Shown one piece after another: positions 43,901-55,010 of a DNA stretch of 64,000 nucleotides. Numbering within the stretch: position 1 is the stretch's first letter; each line of letters begins with the position of its first letter. Source of the DNA: Antennarius striatus (taxonomy: Eukaryota; Chordata; Actinopteri; Lophiiformes; Antennariidae); assembly GCF_040054535.1 (NCBI RefSeq), contig NC_090795.1, positions 3,385,501 to 3,449,500 on the forward strand, in the 5' to 3' direction. The position numbers were made by a program, and so were the translations under genes. A model generated the notes under the pieces. It worked only from the letters and a program-made list of their open reading frames with translations. It was not told where the DNA came from and ran no database searches.

Positions 43901-46900
43901 TCATAGCCCTTGCAGGAATAAAGTTGTTCCTCCAGAATAATCGAGTCAACGCCGGCTGTACAACCAAACACTAGGTGGCAGTAGTGGAAATACACCCCAA
44001 TGCGAAGAATCAAACTCTTATTCTGATTGGTTGATTGATTCTCATTGATTCGATTGGGTGCTCCTTGAAGGGGAATGTCGCCAACCAGTAGTATTTTTAA
44101 AAGAAGTGTTGGTGTTGATGTATATGGCACATGTTGTTTGAAATAAAGAAAATGTTTTTGAAGGTTCATCCTAAAATCCTAATTGCAAGAAAACATTACA
44201 AATAAATGATTGGACTGATTTTGGGATGTGTGGTTCAGGTCAGTTAGGAACAGGAAGTTTTTACCCAACCTGTGGAAACAGTTATAATCTGATGAGAAAA
44301 TATCCCGGGGGTTTTCTCAGATTCGTCTCGGAGACAGGATGCTTTCTAACCTGGGGGGCATGGAGTTAAAGGATATTAGTATTAACCAGAAATAAGATCT
44401 TTAGTAATAAAGATGTTATGGATTGAAGTATGGGGACGGATTTGGGGCCTCCGGTCATTCTAGGAGTCCTTGGAAAATCATGACAGATTCAGGTCAGTCT
44501 TTCCCTCCTTTTCCTCAGGTCTGGACTCCGGCACACGGACCCTGAGCACCCCCAGCCCAGGTCTCATCCTGCCATCCAAGTCCTCCTCCCTCTCCTCACC
44601 TGCCCTCTCCAGTAATGGCCATGAGACCAACTCCTCCTCCTCCTCCTCCGCCCCGGGCGAGACCGTCGCCGTGGTCCACCCTCAACCTGGCACCCACACT
44701 CGCTCTCGCCAGCTGAAAAGCCACCACCTCGCACCCATCGACCTCCTCCCCGACCACGCCCTCCTGCAGATCTTCTCCCACCTCCCCACCAATCAGCTGT
44801 GCCGTTGCGCTCGCGTGTGCCGCCGCTGGTACAACCTGGCGTGGGACCCGAGGCTCTGGAGCACCGTCCGGCTGACAGGGGAGCTGCTCCATGCCGACCG
44901 GGCCATCAGGGTCCTGACTCACCGGCTGTGCCAGGACACCCCCAACGTGTGCCTGACCCTGGAGACGGTGATGGTGAACGGCTGCAAAAGGCTCACCGAT
45001 CGGGGGCTGCACGTGGTGGCCCAATGCTGCCCCGAGTTACGCCGCCTAGAGGTCGCTGGCTGTTATAACATCTCCAACGATGCCGTGTTTGAGGTGGTGT
45101 CCCGCTGCCCCAACCTGGAACACCTGAACCTCTCAGGTAAAGAAATATCCGTCGTATTCCATTTTCCTCTTACCTTGATTAGTGACTAATGCTTCGCCGC
45201 TACCCGGCGTCGCACATCTGTGGCTTTACCTCAAAGAGTTCCTTATTCCAGTCTCTCTCAGTCGTTCCTACTATAGCTGGTAAAATCATTAGAGCTGCAG
45301 GAGAGGCTCTGCCAGCCTTAAGCTCCCATCTGGGAGAAGAAAGGCTTTCTCAAGCTGAAAGCAGAACTTACCTCAACTCGAGTAAGAAGAGCAGTCTGCT
45401 GCTTTTATTAAGGAAATGACACAAATAACACCGACTTGGAACTGGACTGAGGCGGCTGGGCAATGTCTGCTCCCTCAGCACCAGGAACTAAGTCCTTAGC
45501 TGTAAAAAATAGCCTTCAAGAAACCGGTGGATTATGTTATAGGCACAAAGTAATGAAATAAAATCTATTTTTTTAAACTGTTATTGACATCAGACTTTGA
45601 AAGATTGGCTCTTTGTTGAGCTATTCGCAGCTTTGCAGGATTTCTATCATTGCATTTAATCAGCAGTTTCACTCTGGTGCCCCCTAGTGGCACAGCTCCG
45701 CCTTCAGAAGGGAAATAAAAGATTTTTTCCATTAATGATACGCCCACACCCTTATAAGAATGAAAATGATTTTTTTCCCCCCTTAACTGAATGCTGTTAG
45801 CCCTTCTTGTGCTTTTATTGTGACGAGAAATGAGAAACTGCACAGTTCATATTCCATGAAATCCGGTTTAAACGCTCTGACTCAAATGAAGCGCCTTACA
45901 GTCTTTTCAGTTTGCAGGAATTCGCTCTAGTTGAGATGAAGCAAACCCTAAAGGCTCTTAATTTTTTTTTTTCAGGGTCGTCAAGTTTATTTTATTCCTA
46001 AAAACTCTTCTACAGCTGTTTCTTGAAAACACACGTACCCACAAGATAGTTGAAAATCGGAAATGTTGCACTAAAAGGACTGTAACTCTTCATCTAAGCT
46101 TCATCTAAGCCAAGATTCTCTCCCATCTCGTAAATTAGAAGCGCTCAGGGAATCCATTATTCAGGGTTAGTATTACAAACAAGGTGAATGATGACTAAAG
46201 CAAAATAATAATTCATACTGGCCCCTGTTGTTTTAGCACACACTGATCCTTTACCTCTGGATGATAACCTCTGCTCCCTCCCCCCTCCAGGCTGCTCCAA
46301 GGTAACATGCATCAGCCTCACCCAAGAGGCCTCGCTCCAGCTGTCCCCCCTCCACGGCCAGCAGATTTCTATTCACTACCTGGACATGACTGATTGTTTT
46401 TCCCTGGAGGACGAGGGCTTGCGAACTATCGCCTCCCACTGCCCTCGCCTGACGCACCTGTACCTGCGCCGCTGCACCAGGCTGACGGATGAAGCCTTGC
46501 ATCACTTGGCGCTCCACTGCCCTTCGATGAAGGAGCTCAGCCTGAGCGACTGCCGGCTGGTGGGGGATTTTGGCCTGCGTGAAGTCGCCCGCTTGGAGGG
46601 CTGCCTGCGCTACCTGAGCGTGGCTCACTGCACCCGCATCACCGACGTGGGCATGCGCTACGTGGCCCGCTACTCCCCGAGACTGCGCTACTTAAACGCA
46701 AGGGGTTGCGAGGGCCTCACAGACCACGGCCTGAGCCATTTGGCCCGGAGTTGCCCCAAACTCAAGTCTCTGGACGTGGGGAAGTGCCCGCTGGTTTCGG
46801 ACAGCGGGCTGGAGCAGCTGGCCATGTACTGCCAGGGCTTGAGGAGAGTCAGCCTCAGAGCCTGCGAGAGCGTAACGGGAAGAGGACTCAAAGCTCTGGC

Positions 46901-47027
46901 GGCCAACTGCTGCGAGCTGCAGCTGCTCAACGTGCAGGACTGCGAGGTGTCGCCCGAGGCCCTGCGGTTCGTCCGACGCCACTGCCGCCGCTGCATCATC
47001 GAGCACACGAACCCCGGTTTCTACTGA
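28255..47027 (+). CDS. fbxl7: F-box and leucine-rich repeat protein 7 (4 coding exons, 493 aa)
   Basis: FBXL7 is the substrate-recognition subunit of an SCF ubiquitin ligase; the mammalian protein targets Aurora A and survivin. Exons: 28255-28291, 31865-31954, 44519-45136 and 46291-47027. Phases join, giving 493 residues against 491 in human. The start MGANNGKLYGSEGKGSSSIS matches human MGANNGKQYGSEGKGSSSIS. Residues 43-115 are a serine-rich linker. The F-box spans about 116-163 (IDLLPDHALLQIFSHLPTNQ then CRRWYNLAWDPRLW). Then come about eleven leucine-rich repeats (for example RRLEVAGCYNISNDAVF, YLDMTDCFSLEDEGL, LRYLNARGCEGLTDHGL) up to the end IEHTNPGFY. Intron 2 is 12.5 kb and intron 3 about 1.2 kb. 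ATG at 28255 was chosen over 28241 because it gives the conserved N-terminus. Confidence 0.98.
28745..28795. repeat. TTTG/TTTA tetranucleotide repeat
   Basis: Alternating GTTT and ATTT units in fbxl7 intron 1. Confidence 0.9.
28888..28936. repeat. ATA trinucleotide repeat
   Basis: About 16 perfect (ATA)n units in fbxl7 intron 1, preceded by a short CAA run. Confidence 0.95.
36133..36184. repeat. GAA/GGA microsatellite
   Basis: (GAA)n passing into (GGA)n, purine-only over about 50 bases, in fbxl7 intron 2. Confidence 0.95.
40090..40195. repeat. Degenerate interspersed repeat (SINE-like)
   Basis: The order GCCATTGGAAGGTTTTGGGT, CAGTCTACAAGTCAAAG and CCTTAAGCAAGATACCAAAC corresponds to a common fish repeat whose consensus reads GGAAGGTCGCAGGTTCGA, then CAAGTCGAAGTGTCCTTGG, then GCAAGACACTGAACCC. 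The copy is old and strongly mutated. Family assignment is from memory. Confidence 0.4.
42440..42640. repeat. Two fragments of the 27.2-kb dispersed repeat
   Basis: TGTTACACATAAACTACTTG then ACGGATTTTAATGAAACT at 42440-42480, and AAACTACTCGACGGATTTGA at about 42597-42616, share the AAACTACT-GACGGATTT core with the copy at 27186-27256. They appear as two partial units about 150 bases apart. Confidence 0.4.
43969..43981 (+). promoter_or_regulatory. CTCF-like motif, plus orientation
   Basis: CACTAGGTGGCAG fits the CTCF core pattern CCASYAGRKGGCRS at all but the first base. It lies about 540 bases before fbxl7 exon 3. Binding is not shown by sequence alone. Confidence 0.3.
45678..45692 (-). promoter_or_regulatory. 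CTCF-like motif, minus orientation
   Basis: On the minus strand TGCCACTAGGGGGCA is a full match to the CTCF core pattern. It lies about 540 bases after fbxl7 exon 3, inside intron 3, facing the plus-orientation motif at 43969-43981. Confidence 0.4.
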
Positions 47028-47661
47028 GACCAGGAGTTCTCCGACAAGAGGATGAAATCCCTGCAAAAGGCCGACGTGTCGGAACTGGTCATAAAACTGT
47101 CGTGCAATACTGGCCAGGATTCGTCTCTTTACATCCTCTTGGTTTGTTGTTAATACTGTCCCTTTTGAAAACTACTTCCATAGAATGTATTTAACATATT
47201 TATCTGTAAAAAGGCAGAAAAGTGTTTAGTATACTACTTGTTTTCAGCATCACAATGTAACGACACGCTACGACACTCAGCACTGGGTACAGTTACCATT
47301 TAAAGGCCTTGTAACGCATTTTTTATCTTAAAGGTTGTAAACCTTCGGGCCTTGACACATAACCGTTACCATTCATTACTGCACCTATTTATAGACAGCT
47401 ATATCTAGAGACAAAACCTTAAAGAATGTAGCTACATAGCAGCAGCTGAAGCAGAAATAATCTCCATCTCACGTCGTGTGCATACGCACTTTACGCAATC
47501 GTGCTGACAATCACTCCCGCTGAGCTGTCATCTTCTTGTTAAATGACTTGCTGTAAATTAACATTAGCCAGACAGATTTTTTTTTTTTTTTTTTACCGCC
47601 AAACAGAAACAAACTGTTGTGGGATCAGTGTTGAAAATAAATAAGAACACATTGCTGCTAC

Positions 47662-47667
47662 AATAAA
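47662..47667 (+). terminator. fbxl7: fbxl7 polyadenylation signal
   Basis: AATAAA 635 bases after the fbxl7 stop codon, followed by a GT/T-rich stretch. Another AATAAA lies about 30 bases upstream. The 3' UTR between contains no other feature than a T tract near 47577-47594. Confidence 0.6.
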
Positions 47668-47699
47668 GTTCTCCAAAATCCGCCTCCACAGATGTGTTT

Positions 47700-48855
47700 T
47701 CCTAAACCCTGATTACACTCTCAAAGGAGCGAAACCTGTTTTAGTTTCGAACAACCCCAAATATGAGCTTGTAAAATATTGCTATCCCCTATAAGCCCTG
47801 AGTTGTGTGGATTCAAAAGGTGCCTCATGGGGTTAAAATAAATCTATTTGCAAAAAGGTATGGTTCGTGCTTTACTAATTTCTCACTAGGGTTATATTTC
47901 CTTAAATTTCTGTCATTAATTTATGCAGGAGACACAGCTTACATGCAATGCTTTATTTTCATTGGTAAACACACAAAAAAGGACAAAAATGTGCAACAAA
48001 TTCTTTCAAATTGTCATAAATATTCATAAAAATTAAACACCTGTGTCACAGTTCAGGTGGATTGGTCAGTTCCAAATTGTCCGTGTGTGTGAGTCATTGT
48101 TCGTCTGCTGGGAGAGGCTCCAGATACCCCCGCGACCCGCGAAAGCGGAAGAAGGGGTTTGGAAATTTAATATATAATTTACAATTTGTAATATATAATA
48201 AGCTGTCCTGGCATGACTTCATGTTTCTTCTACCCCGTTAGAAGCTGTGTGTCTGTGAGTTTCAGGCTTCTCTTCTGATGCACAGGAACCCAGATACTCT
48301 TCTATCCGTCGCCTCGACGACGAGGCTTTGTCTTTACGACATGAAAACAAGACGCTCCCTGATTCATTCTGCACCTGACAAATGGTATCCACCTGTATTG
48401 TCCTATCATGTAATAACTGATATGCCCCTAAGGACCAGGAAGAGGGGAACTTATGGCTTACATGGCACGCAACATACAAGAGTGTATTATTACACCTTTG
48501 GCTGCTTTTCTACTCGTGGGAAATGTTTGAGCTAGAAGTACTTTTTTTTCCACGGGCTGTCAAAGTGTCACGTCTCTGTCTATGTTTTGTGCAAACTCTT
48601 CTTCCATTAAGACCCTAATATAAGGGACCTTACTGTCCCAGACCATAATGAAAGCGACCTGAGGCTAAACCTGAGGAGCCGGCTGGCTACAGCTGAACAC
48701 TTCGCTCTATTGCAGCTCCCGTCAGCAAATAGGACAAGTCTGGCCTTGACAGTTATGAAGTCTCCTCTGAGACTTCTGTAAAGTGCATCAAGTGTATTAT
48801 TAGACAAATGTTGAGGAAGATGTTGTATTTCACATTTTGCTTAATTTTCCCAGGT
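47700..48855. other. Spacer between fbxl7 and the TNIP3-like gene
   Basis: The two genes converge here. No coding exon is supported. A degraded dispersed repeat lies at 48055-48168. Confidence 0.55.
48055..48168. repeat. Interspersed repeat fragment (CCGCGACCCGCGAAAGCGG type)
   Basis: GGATTGGTCAGTTCCAAATT, GTGTGTGAGTCATTGTTCGT, GGGAGAGGCTCCAGATACCC and CCGCGACCCGCGAAAGCGG occur in the order of a very common fish repeat (GGCTCCAGCACCCCCGCGACCC then GGATAAGCGG). A central part of the consensus is missing, so the copy is internally deleted. Confidence 0.6.
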
Positions 48856-48859
48856 GCGT

Positions 48860-51800
48860 TCAAGGTAGGGCTGTGTTCACCTGGAAAAAAGAAATAGGCC
48901 ATGTTAAAGACTCAATGCCAGCATAGCAACAGCCGTTGTTTTCCTGTTTTTGGATGATTCTTTTAACAAGTCCTGATTGCAGACCCAATCAGAGCAACAG
49001 GAGGCACCTGGCTACCTCTGCCTATCCAACAGCACCTGAGGAACTCCTGAGGAGCAGCAGCTACCAGCATGAGGAGTGTCAGTAGCTTGACTTGACTTCC
49101 ATTGTTTGAGATTTTTGACTTTTCATCAAGCCAGCGTTTATCATTCTGTCTAACATGAGTGTATCACCATTTTTTGTTTTGACCTACCATCTGGGTCGTG
49201 ATAGTGGTGTATCCTACCTGGGGTTTGAGGACACATAGCTCGCTGTGAGCTTTTCTTAGATTCCTCTCCAGTCCCAGACACTTGTCCTTTAGCCTCTCCC
49301 TGTCCCTCCTCTCCTTCAGGAAGTCCTCTTTGTAGACTTCTGCCTGGTAATGTTCCACATGGACAGATTGTCAGGATAGAAATACCGTTATTTGAGTTTG
49401 AGGACTGATTTGCAAATGCCTTTGAGTGGCTAGTTAGCTTAGCGTAGGGTAAAGATTGGGAACAGTCAACCTCTATGTGCCAAAGTAAAAAATACAAAAG
49501 AAACCAACTACTAACTCCTCTAGTCCACTGATTATTATGTTTGTACATTATTTGTTTAAGTTTTATAAAAGTAAAGACTAAAAATAAAATTAGGCCTATG
49601 GCGTGCTAATTCTTGCACAGAAGCCGTGGCCGATCATACGAACAAAACCCGTCATTTCTACTCTACTGTTTTTATACAAACAAAGTAAACCTCAAGTTAA
49701 TTATTATTTAAAAAGTTCAAACTACAGATAGATGAGTGTTCTAGTCTTACTGCTGCTTTAAGCCTATCCAAGCTAAGCAAACCCTTTCCTGTCTGCATCC
49801 TCATGAAAAGGTTTTTTACGTCATTTTTGAAGCTTTGTACTAAAAAGAGAATGTAAAAAATGCACGTGCATGATGGAGGAGGTTCACCTGTTGTTTCCAG
49901 ACATCCTGTAGTGTCTCACTGCTGTCATCAAGAGGTCGGTTCTTCAGGAGGGCTTCCTCTAAAGCCTTCACAAACATGTCAATGCAGCTATGAAACTGTT
50001 CAAGAATTCCTGGAATCATGATGATGTGAAAAGTCTATTCCTTCAGCAAAAAGCTCGACTCCCTACCCACCTTGTTCAGCCGTTTGATCTCCTCGCGCTG
50101 ATGCTGCCATTCTCGGCTTAAAGTCCTATTTTGCGCTCGCAGATCATTCACTTCCTTCTCTGCTTTCAGTAACTTGGAGCTCATATCAGTATCTCCAGTC
50201 TGCGTGAGTTTTTCCATAACTCCATTATTACACATATTTTACAAGTTGAATGCATTATAAATGGACTTTAAACAACAGCTTCATTTACCTTTGTGCTTGC
50301 TTTATGTTTGACGTTTCTCTCTGATGTCACTTCCTTTCCTCCTTCTTCACAGGTCTCTCCTGAGCGACAGCAATCGTCTCTGACTAATGCTTTTAAACTT
50401 TTTACCTGGTCATGAGATAAAGAAAAGGAGGTGAAACAGATGATATATAAGTCACGTAATGAAACAAACCACGAGTAGGCTGTGAATTACTTGCTTTCTG
50501 ACCTTCTGTGTGAAGTGCTGTTTCATGGTTCGATATTCTTTGGCCCATTTCTCATTAATAGAAAGAAGCTGAGTAAAAGAGAAAGAACATTTAATGACTG
50601 GTTCATGTCTCCTGAGATGGAAAATACACTCACTTCTGAAATGTACTTACCTCTTGCCTTTGCTTCTCCAAGGTGAGTATTCGAGCTTTCAGTATGACCT
50701 CAATGCCGACAGCTGACGCTTCTGACTGAGGTGAAAGAAAGAAGGAAGTACTTAAATGCGGCACACTTATGCAATACAACCACATACACTGACTTCCTTT
50801 TACACATATCTGGAGTTTCTTTTTCAGAGTCTTTCCAGTAATGCAGAGAGCTTGTGTGGTCAGGAAGTCAGAGGGTGACAGCGTGGGGATTGAACATGCT
50901 GTCAAATGTATATTCCAGTGTTACGTCTAAGATGTACCTGATGGTCGGGATGATAAACTGCAGCTGCACCAAGTTTTTCTGTCCTGAAAACATTTGATTA
51001 CAAAACCAAAAATGAATATTTGGCACTATTTATGAATTTGACCAACAGTGTCAGGGATATCATACTGACATGCTGCGTTCGTCCATATCTGGTAGTGATG
51101 GATACAGTCTGTGGGTCTGTTTTCTGTCTGTGGTGACAGTCTCACTGGTCGTCTCCACGGGACACCGTTCCGCTGACTTCTCAGATAAGGACTGTCAAAC
51201 ACAGAGGACAACACACATGATGCTTAACAGACAATTAAAAATCTTTACTTCACTGGCATCCATCCTCCCATCCAGTGATTTTCTTCGAGACAGGTTGACT
51301 GTAGTCAACTCGTCTTCAGCCTGTATTCCAGCAGGGAATACACAGGGAGAACATACAAACTCCACACAGAAAGGAATCAAACCCAAACCTTGATTTACAC
51401 CACCAATTTGTAATTATTGACAGCTTACCTCCTTTGGAAATATGTTCAAATTCAGTGAATACAGATTTTATTTGGATGCACAACAAATGGCACATATTCT
51501 CTTTCATCAAGACCGAGACATCATTTTCTCATAAATTAAAGAAATTGGACTAATCTAAAAATGTCATGTATTGAGACAAATTTATCTGGATGTACACAAC
51601 AATTGAATGGGCTGCCACTTTGGCCCACGTCTCATCATCACAGCAAGTTTCATGGAAATGGATTTAGTATTTTTGTGTAACTATGCTGAGAAGCCAACAA
51701 AAAGAATGAGCGTGAGTGAAAAACATAGCAATAAATAATTCTTATTTAATAGAAATAAGTTCAATATTTAACTATTTAGAAATATATTTAGAAAAAAAAA

Positions 51801-52035
51801 AGAAATATAAAATAAATAATAAATAAAAACATTTTATACATACTGCAGTTATTATATATGAATATCTCCGGTATCCGAATATAGTACGGTTGTGATCATA
51901 ATTACATTTTGAAAAGAAGTCCTTGGAACTTGGAAACGTCCCACTTAAGCTTCTCTACATATTTAAATCAATTTAAAAAAAAATTTTTTAAATCTCTAAA
52001 ACACACATAAACAGACTTTTGAACGAACTCACCAT
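48860..52035 (-). CDS. tnip3: TNIP3-like (ABIN) ubiquitin-binding coiled-coil protein (11 exons, about 284 aa)
   Basis: Members of this family bind TNFAIP3 (A20) and linear ubiquitin chains and restrain NF-kB signalling in the cytosol. Exons (transcript order): 52035-52033 (ATG only), 51320-51249, 51191-51070, 50983-50938, 50725-50651, 50568-50503, 50405-50289, 50199-50071, 49965-49888, 49343-49218, and a tentative last exon 48880-48860. All phases join. Heptad-rich coiled coil dominates: ILTLEKQRQE then LLSINEKWAKEYRTM parallels TNIP3 CLEKQRKELLEVNQQWDQQF. EIKRLNKALEEALLKN and the UBAN core VYKEDFLKERRDRERL correspond to the ABIN homology region that contacts ubiquitin. Family membership is firm. 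TNIP3 is preferred over TNIP1 mainly because of the small size (human TNIP3 is 325 aa), and the symbol is given at that level of certainty. The final exon, encoding VNTALP and a stop, is the weakest part. Confidence 0.8.
51331..51370. repeat. Interspersed repeat fragment next to TNIP3-like exon 2
   Basis: On the minus strand the words CTGTGTGGAGTTTGTATGTT and CTCCCTGTG match a very common vertebrate repeat segment (GTGGAGTTTGCATGTTCTCC). The fragment ends about 11 bases upstream of the acceptor of exon 51320-51249. Confidence 0.55.
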
Positions 52036-52180
52036 AGTTTTATTCTCTGCGCTCCTCCACACGTTCAGACGCCGCCAAAAGCCGCTATTTAAACTGCTGC
52101 CTCTGAGTATTATACTGAGGATCCCGGATGAGACGGAAAAACCAGTGTTGTCCAATCACCTGCCGGGATTCCCTCTCTCG
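52036..52180 (-). promoter_or_regulatory. TNIP3-like promoter with kappaB-like site
   Basis: Upstream of the start codon (minus strand) are a TTTAAATA word near 52088-52095, a CCAAT word at 52152-52156 and GGGATTCCC at 52165-52173, a near-palindromic kappaB-like sequence. Mammalian TNIP3 is induced by NF-kB, so the site is in keeping with feedback control, but this is an inference from one short word. Confidence 0.35.
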
Positions 52181-52299
52181 TGCCACTGCATCCTCGAGCG
52201 CGTGCGGTGAAGGACAAGGAAGTGTAAGTAGTTGATGGCAGCGCGAGCCCTGACCACCAGCAGAAGGACTGCGGTACGAGGTGATGAGTAAGAAGGACA

Positions 52300-54830
52300 C
52301 ACACTGAAAAACACACACATCAACATTCCTAGACGTTAAAAAAAATCCATTGTATATGTTAGAGCATACAATTATTTTATAAAACAGTTTAATGGCCGAT
52401 AAAAAAAAAAATCGAGGCTAAAAGTGGGCTAAAAATAAATAATAATGCATAAATTAATTTAAAAAAATAATGTTCACATCGCTATTAAAAAAGTGGTATG
52501 CTTATATTTTTTGAGCAAATGTTCTTTAAAATATTAATTACAATTAATACTTATTAAAAGTACATTAGTCATCGCATATGCAGAACTAGTATTTATTGGA
52601 CAAAATTTTGCCTTATATCTGCGTAAAAAGCTGTTTTTCTCACGTTGCTGTTTGAAAATCACAACAAACTAAATTTAAAAAGTCTCAATCGAACACATGA
52701 AATGATGGATGGATGAATAAATAAAAAAAACACAAACAGAACAAAAAGGTAAACTGTAGGTCGTGATGTTTTGCAGTGGAGGCAGTTTATAGTTGTGGGA
52801 ACTTGGTGACCCTCCTGGGGAGGTTAAGCTTAACACATTTTAAGAAGTTGTAGTCAAGATGAAACTATCCATGATGAAAGATGAATCCAAACGTTCAGCA
52901 GGTCATGAGAAAAGTACAAATATGACAGGTTTGTCATCTTGCTCAATCTAACAGGTGTTGACTCAGAGAGGGTTTGTTTCAGGGAAGGAGGACAGGGGAA
53001 AATACGCTGCTTCTCCTCCAGTAACCAGCACTGTACTCATGGCTGCCCATCAATTCTTTCTGATGTAAACTTAAATTACCCAACACTTCCCGTATTTCTT
53101 TAAATATGTACCGATAGGATGTCCTCTCCTTTGTGATTCACCTTCAAACCCAAATCCAATCTGAAATCTAGAGATTTTACTTTGGTCTTTTCCAGCTGGT
53201 GGCAGCGTTTGTCAATCATAAAGGCAAAAACAGATTAAAATAGGGAAACCTGCCGATTAGCTTGATAAACAAATACGTTTTTATATAATTTTTTGAGTAC
53301 AGTAGTGTTTGTATGGCTGTTCTTTCTTATTTAAATAAAGCCAAGATGCCTTTTCCTTCTATTTCAATCATTATGTTAGGATAAGATAAGCGAAACCAAG
53401 GTCATCTGAGGAATTGGTTACTGTTAGACTGCAGTTCCAGGAAATGAGTTTGACCAGTGAAAATATAAAACCACAATATACATTTTTTGTACTTTTTGTA
53501 CATAATAAACTGTTTTGATTTCTTTTTGTGATATATTTTCAAATTCAGACACCCAGATGTACTATAATCCATTATGCTAAGCTAAGATAAGATAAACTAA
53601 GTTACCCGCCGTAATGTTACTATCACATTTTCCTTCATCAAATTCTAGGTAAGAGGTCATTTTTCAAAATGTCGAACAAAAATCTTCAGTTGATGGTTGT
53701 GTTTATGTTTTATTCACATTTAATAAATGTTTTTAGTGGAACATGTTAGATGGAGTGACAGTGGAGCATCAGGTTAATGTCATATAAAAGTATGAGAATA
53801 TTAAAATATTTTTTTTATTTAGTCGTCAGTTGTAAACCCATACACAAACATTGACGCAAAACCTTCAGGATAATTATTTTTTAGCCTTTAAAAAACCTCA
53901 ACTGTGTGAATTATTCCAGTTTTTGATAAGCTACATTAACCTTCTTGACGTGGGTGAAGCTAAATGTTATATCAGTCATGACTTTTACTTCAGTGTAATT
54001 CAAATAATCCAAACTCAATATCGATAAATATGGAAATGTCAACTTCTGACTTTAAAGTAAATCCACACAACACGAAAAAGATTTTGTGAGACGGTGTTTA
54101 CCGACATCACTGTCACGGCGGTGTGTGTTGTGGTTTCTAAGGAGGGGGCTCGATCACACAACACCTGTGCATCTTTTCCCAGCACTGACACAGCAGCTTT
54201 CGGTTCATGTGACAGATCAGCGAGTCATCAGGGAGGAAGAGGAGGTTGTCACCGTCCCCACGCTCCTCCTCTCGGCCGCCACACATCCGTGGTTCACGCA
54301 GCGTGGGTCAGACGTTTGTCGGCCTACGTCTACACACACAAGACCACAAGGAGGTGTGAGAGCTCAGTCCATGTGTGGTGGGTTTGTGTTTTTACTCACA
54401 TTAATTCTGAGGTTTCAGTTTCATGTGAAACTAGAGAAGGAGTTAATACATCAAGGGAGATTAAGTTACAATAAAAGGAAGTAAAGTTGGATTGTTACAG
54501 ATCTGGTTTTGTCTTTTTGTCTAAATGCTTCCAGTCTAAACTGAATGCCTTCGTTTTGGATCATTCTTCTTTAAAATTTATATTGTTTTGTTTTTTTCCG
54601 AAAATATATTTTAGAAATGAACTGCCACTCGCAGAGTATTTTAAGATTTTATTCAAAAATATTGAAACTATTTCACCAGTGGGATCTACAATTGATGTGA
54701 TCAGATAGCAGCGCTGGTATTTCACCCTACAGGATACAAAAGTTCATCCATGTTCTGTAATACACAAGGAAATACTTCCCTGAATCTCGTCACTAAAAAA
54801 TACAAAAGTCACATTTTACAAATAGTGAAT
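52300..54830. other. AT-rich intergenic spacer
   Basis: This separates the TNIP3-like promoter from the 3' end of the first CD38-like gene. Two overlapping plus-strand frames near 54086-54484 are open for about 130 codons each, but neither resembles a known family and no splice context was found. Nothing else was recognised. Confidence 0.55.
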
Positions 54831-54839
54831 CAATGATTC

Positions 54840-54845
54840 TTTAAT
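54840..54845 (-). terminator. Candidate polyadenylation signal of CD38-like gene A
   Basis: ATTAAA on the minus strand about 165 bases after the stop codon at 55011. It is the nearest such word. Confidence 0.4.
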
Positions 54846-55010
54846 AAAAGACTCAATTTATATTGAGACTGACTGGCTGACATGAATTAGGTTTCCACTT
54901 TGCTGTACAATAGCGCAAGTTTTCCCCAACAAATATTTAACATTTATGTAAAAAAACTAGAAAATGAAGTGTTATAACTGGTTGTTTGTGTCCCGTCACT
55001 CATCAGATCA

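Larger units (their letters stand above)
31955..44518 (+). other. fbxl7: fbxl7 intron 2
   Basis: Large intron of 12.5 kb. Within it are a GAA/GGA microsatellite (36133-36184), dispersed repeat fragments (40090-40195, 42440-42640), a 10-bp perfect hairpin (33678-33700), a CTCF-like word at 43969-43981 and a 101-codon open frame on the minus strand (43516-43211). No gene with recognisable family features was found in it. Confidence 0.75.

Noticed and set aside
54086-54484. Two overlapping plus-strand frames of about 130 codons
   Set aside because: Both frames are open at once and neither resembles a known protein; treated as chance.
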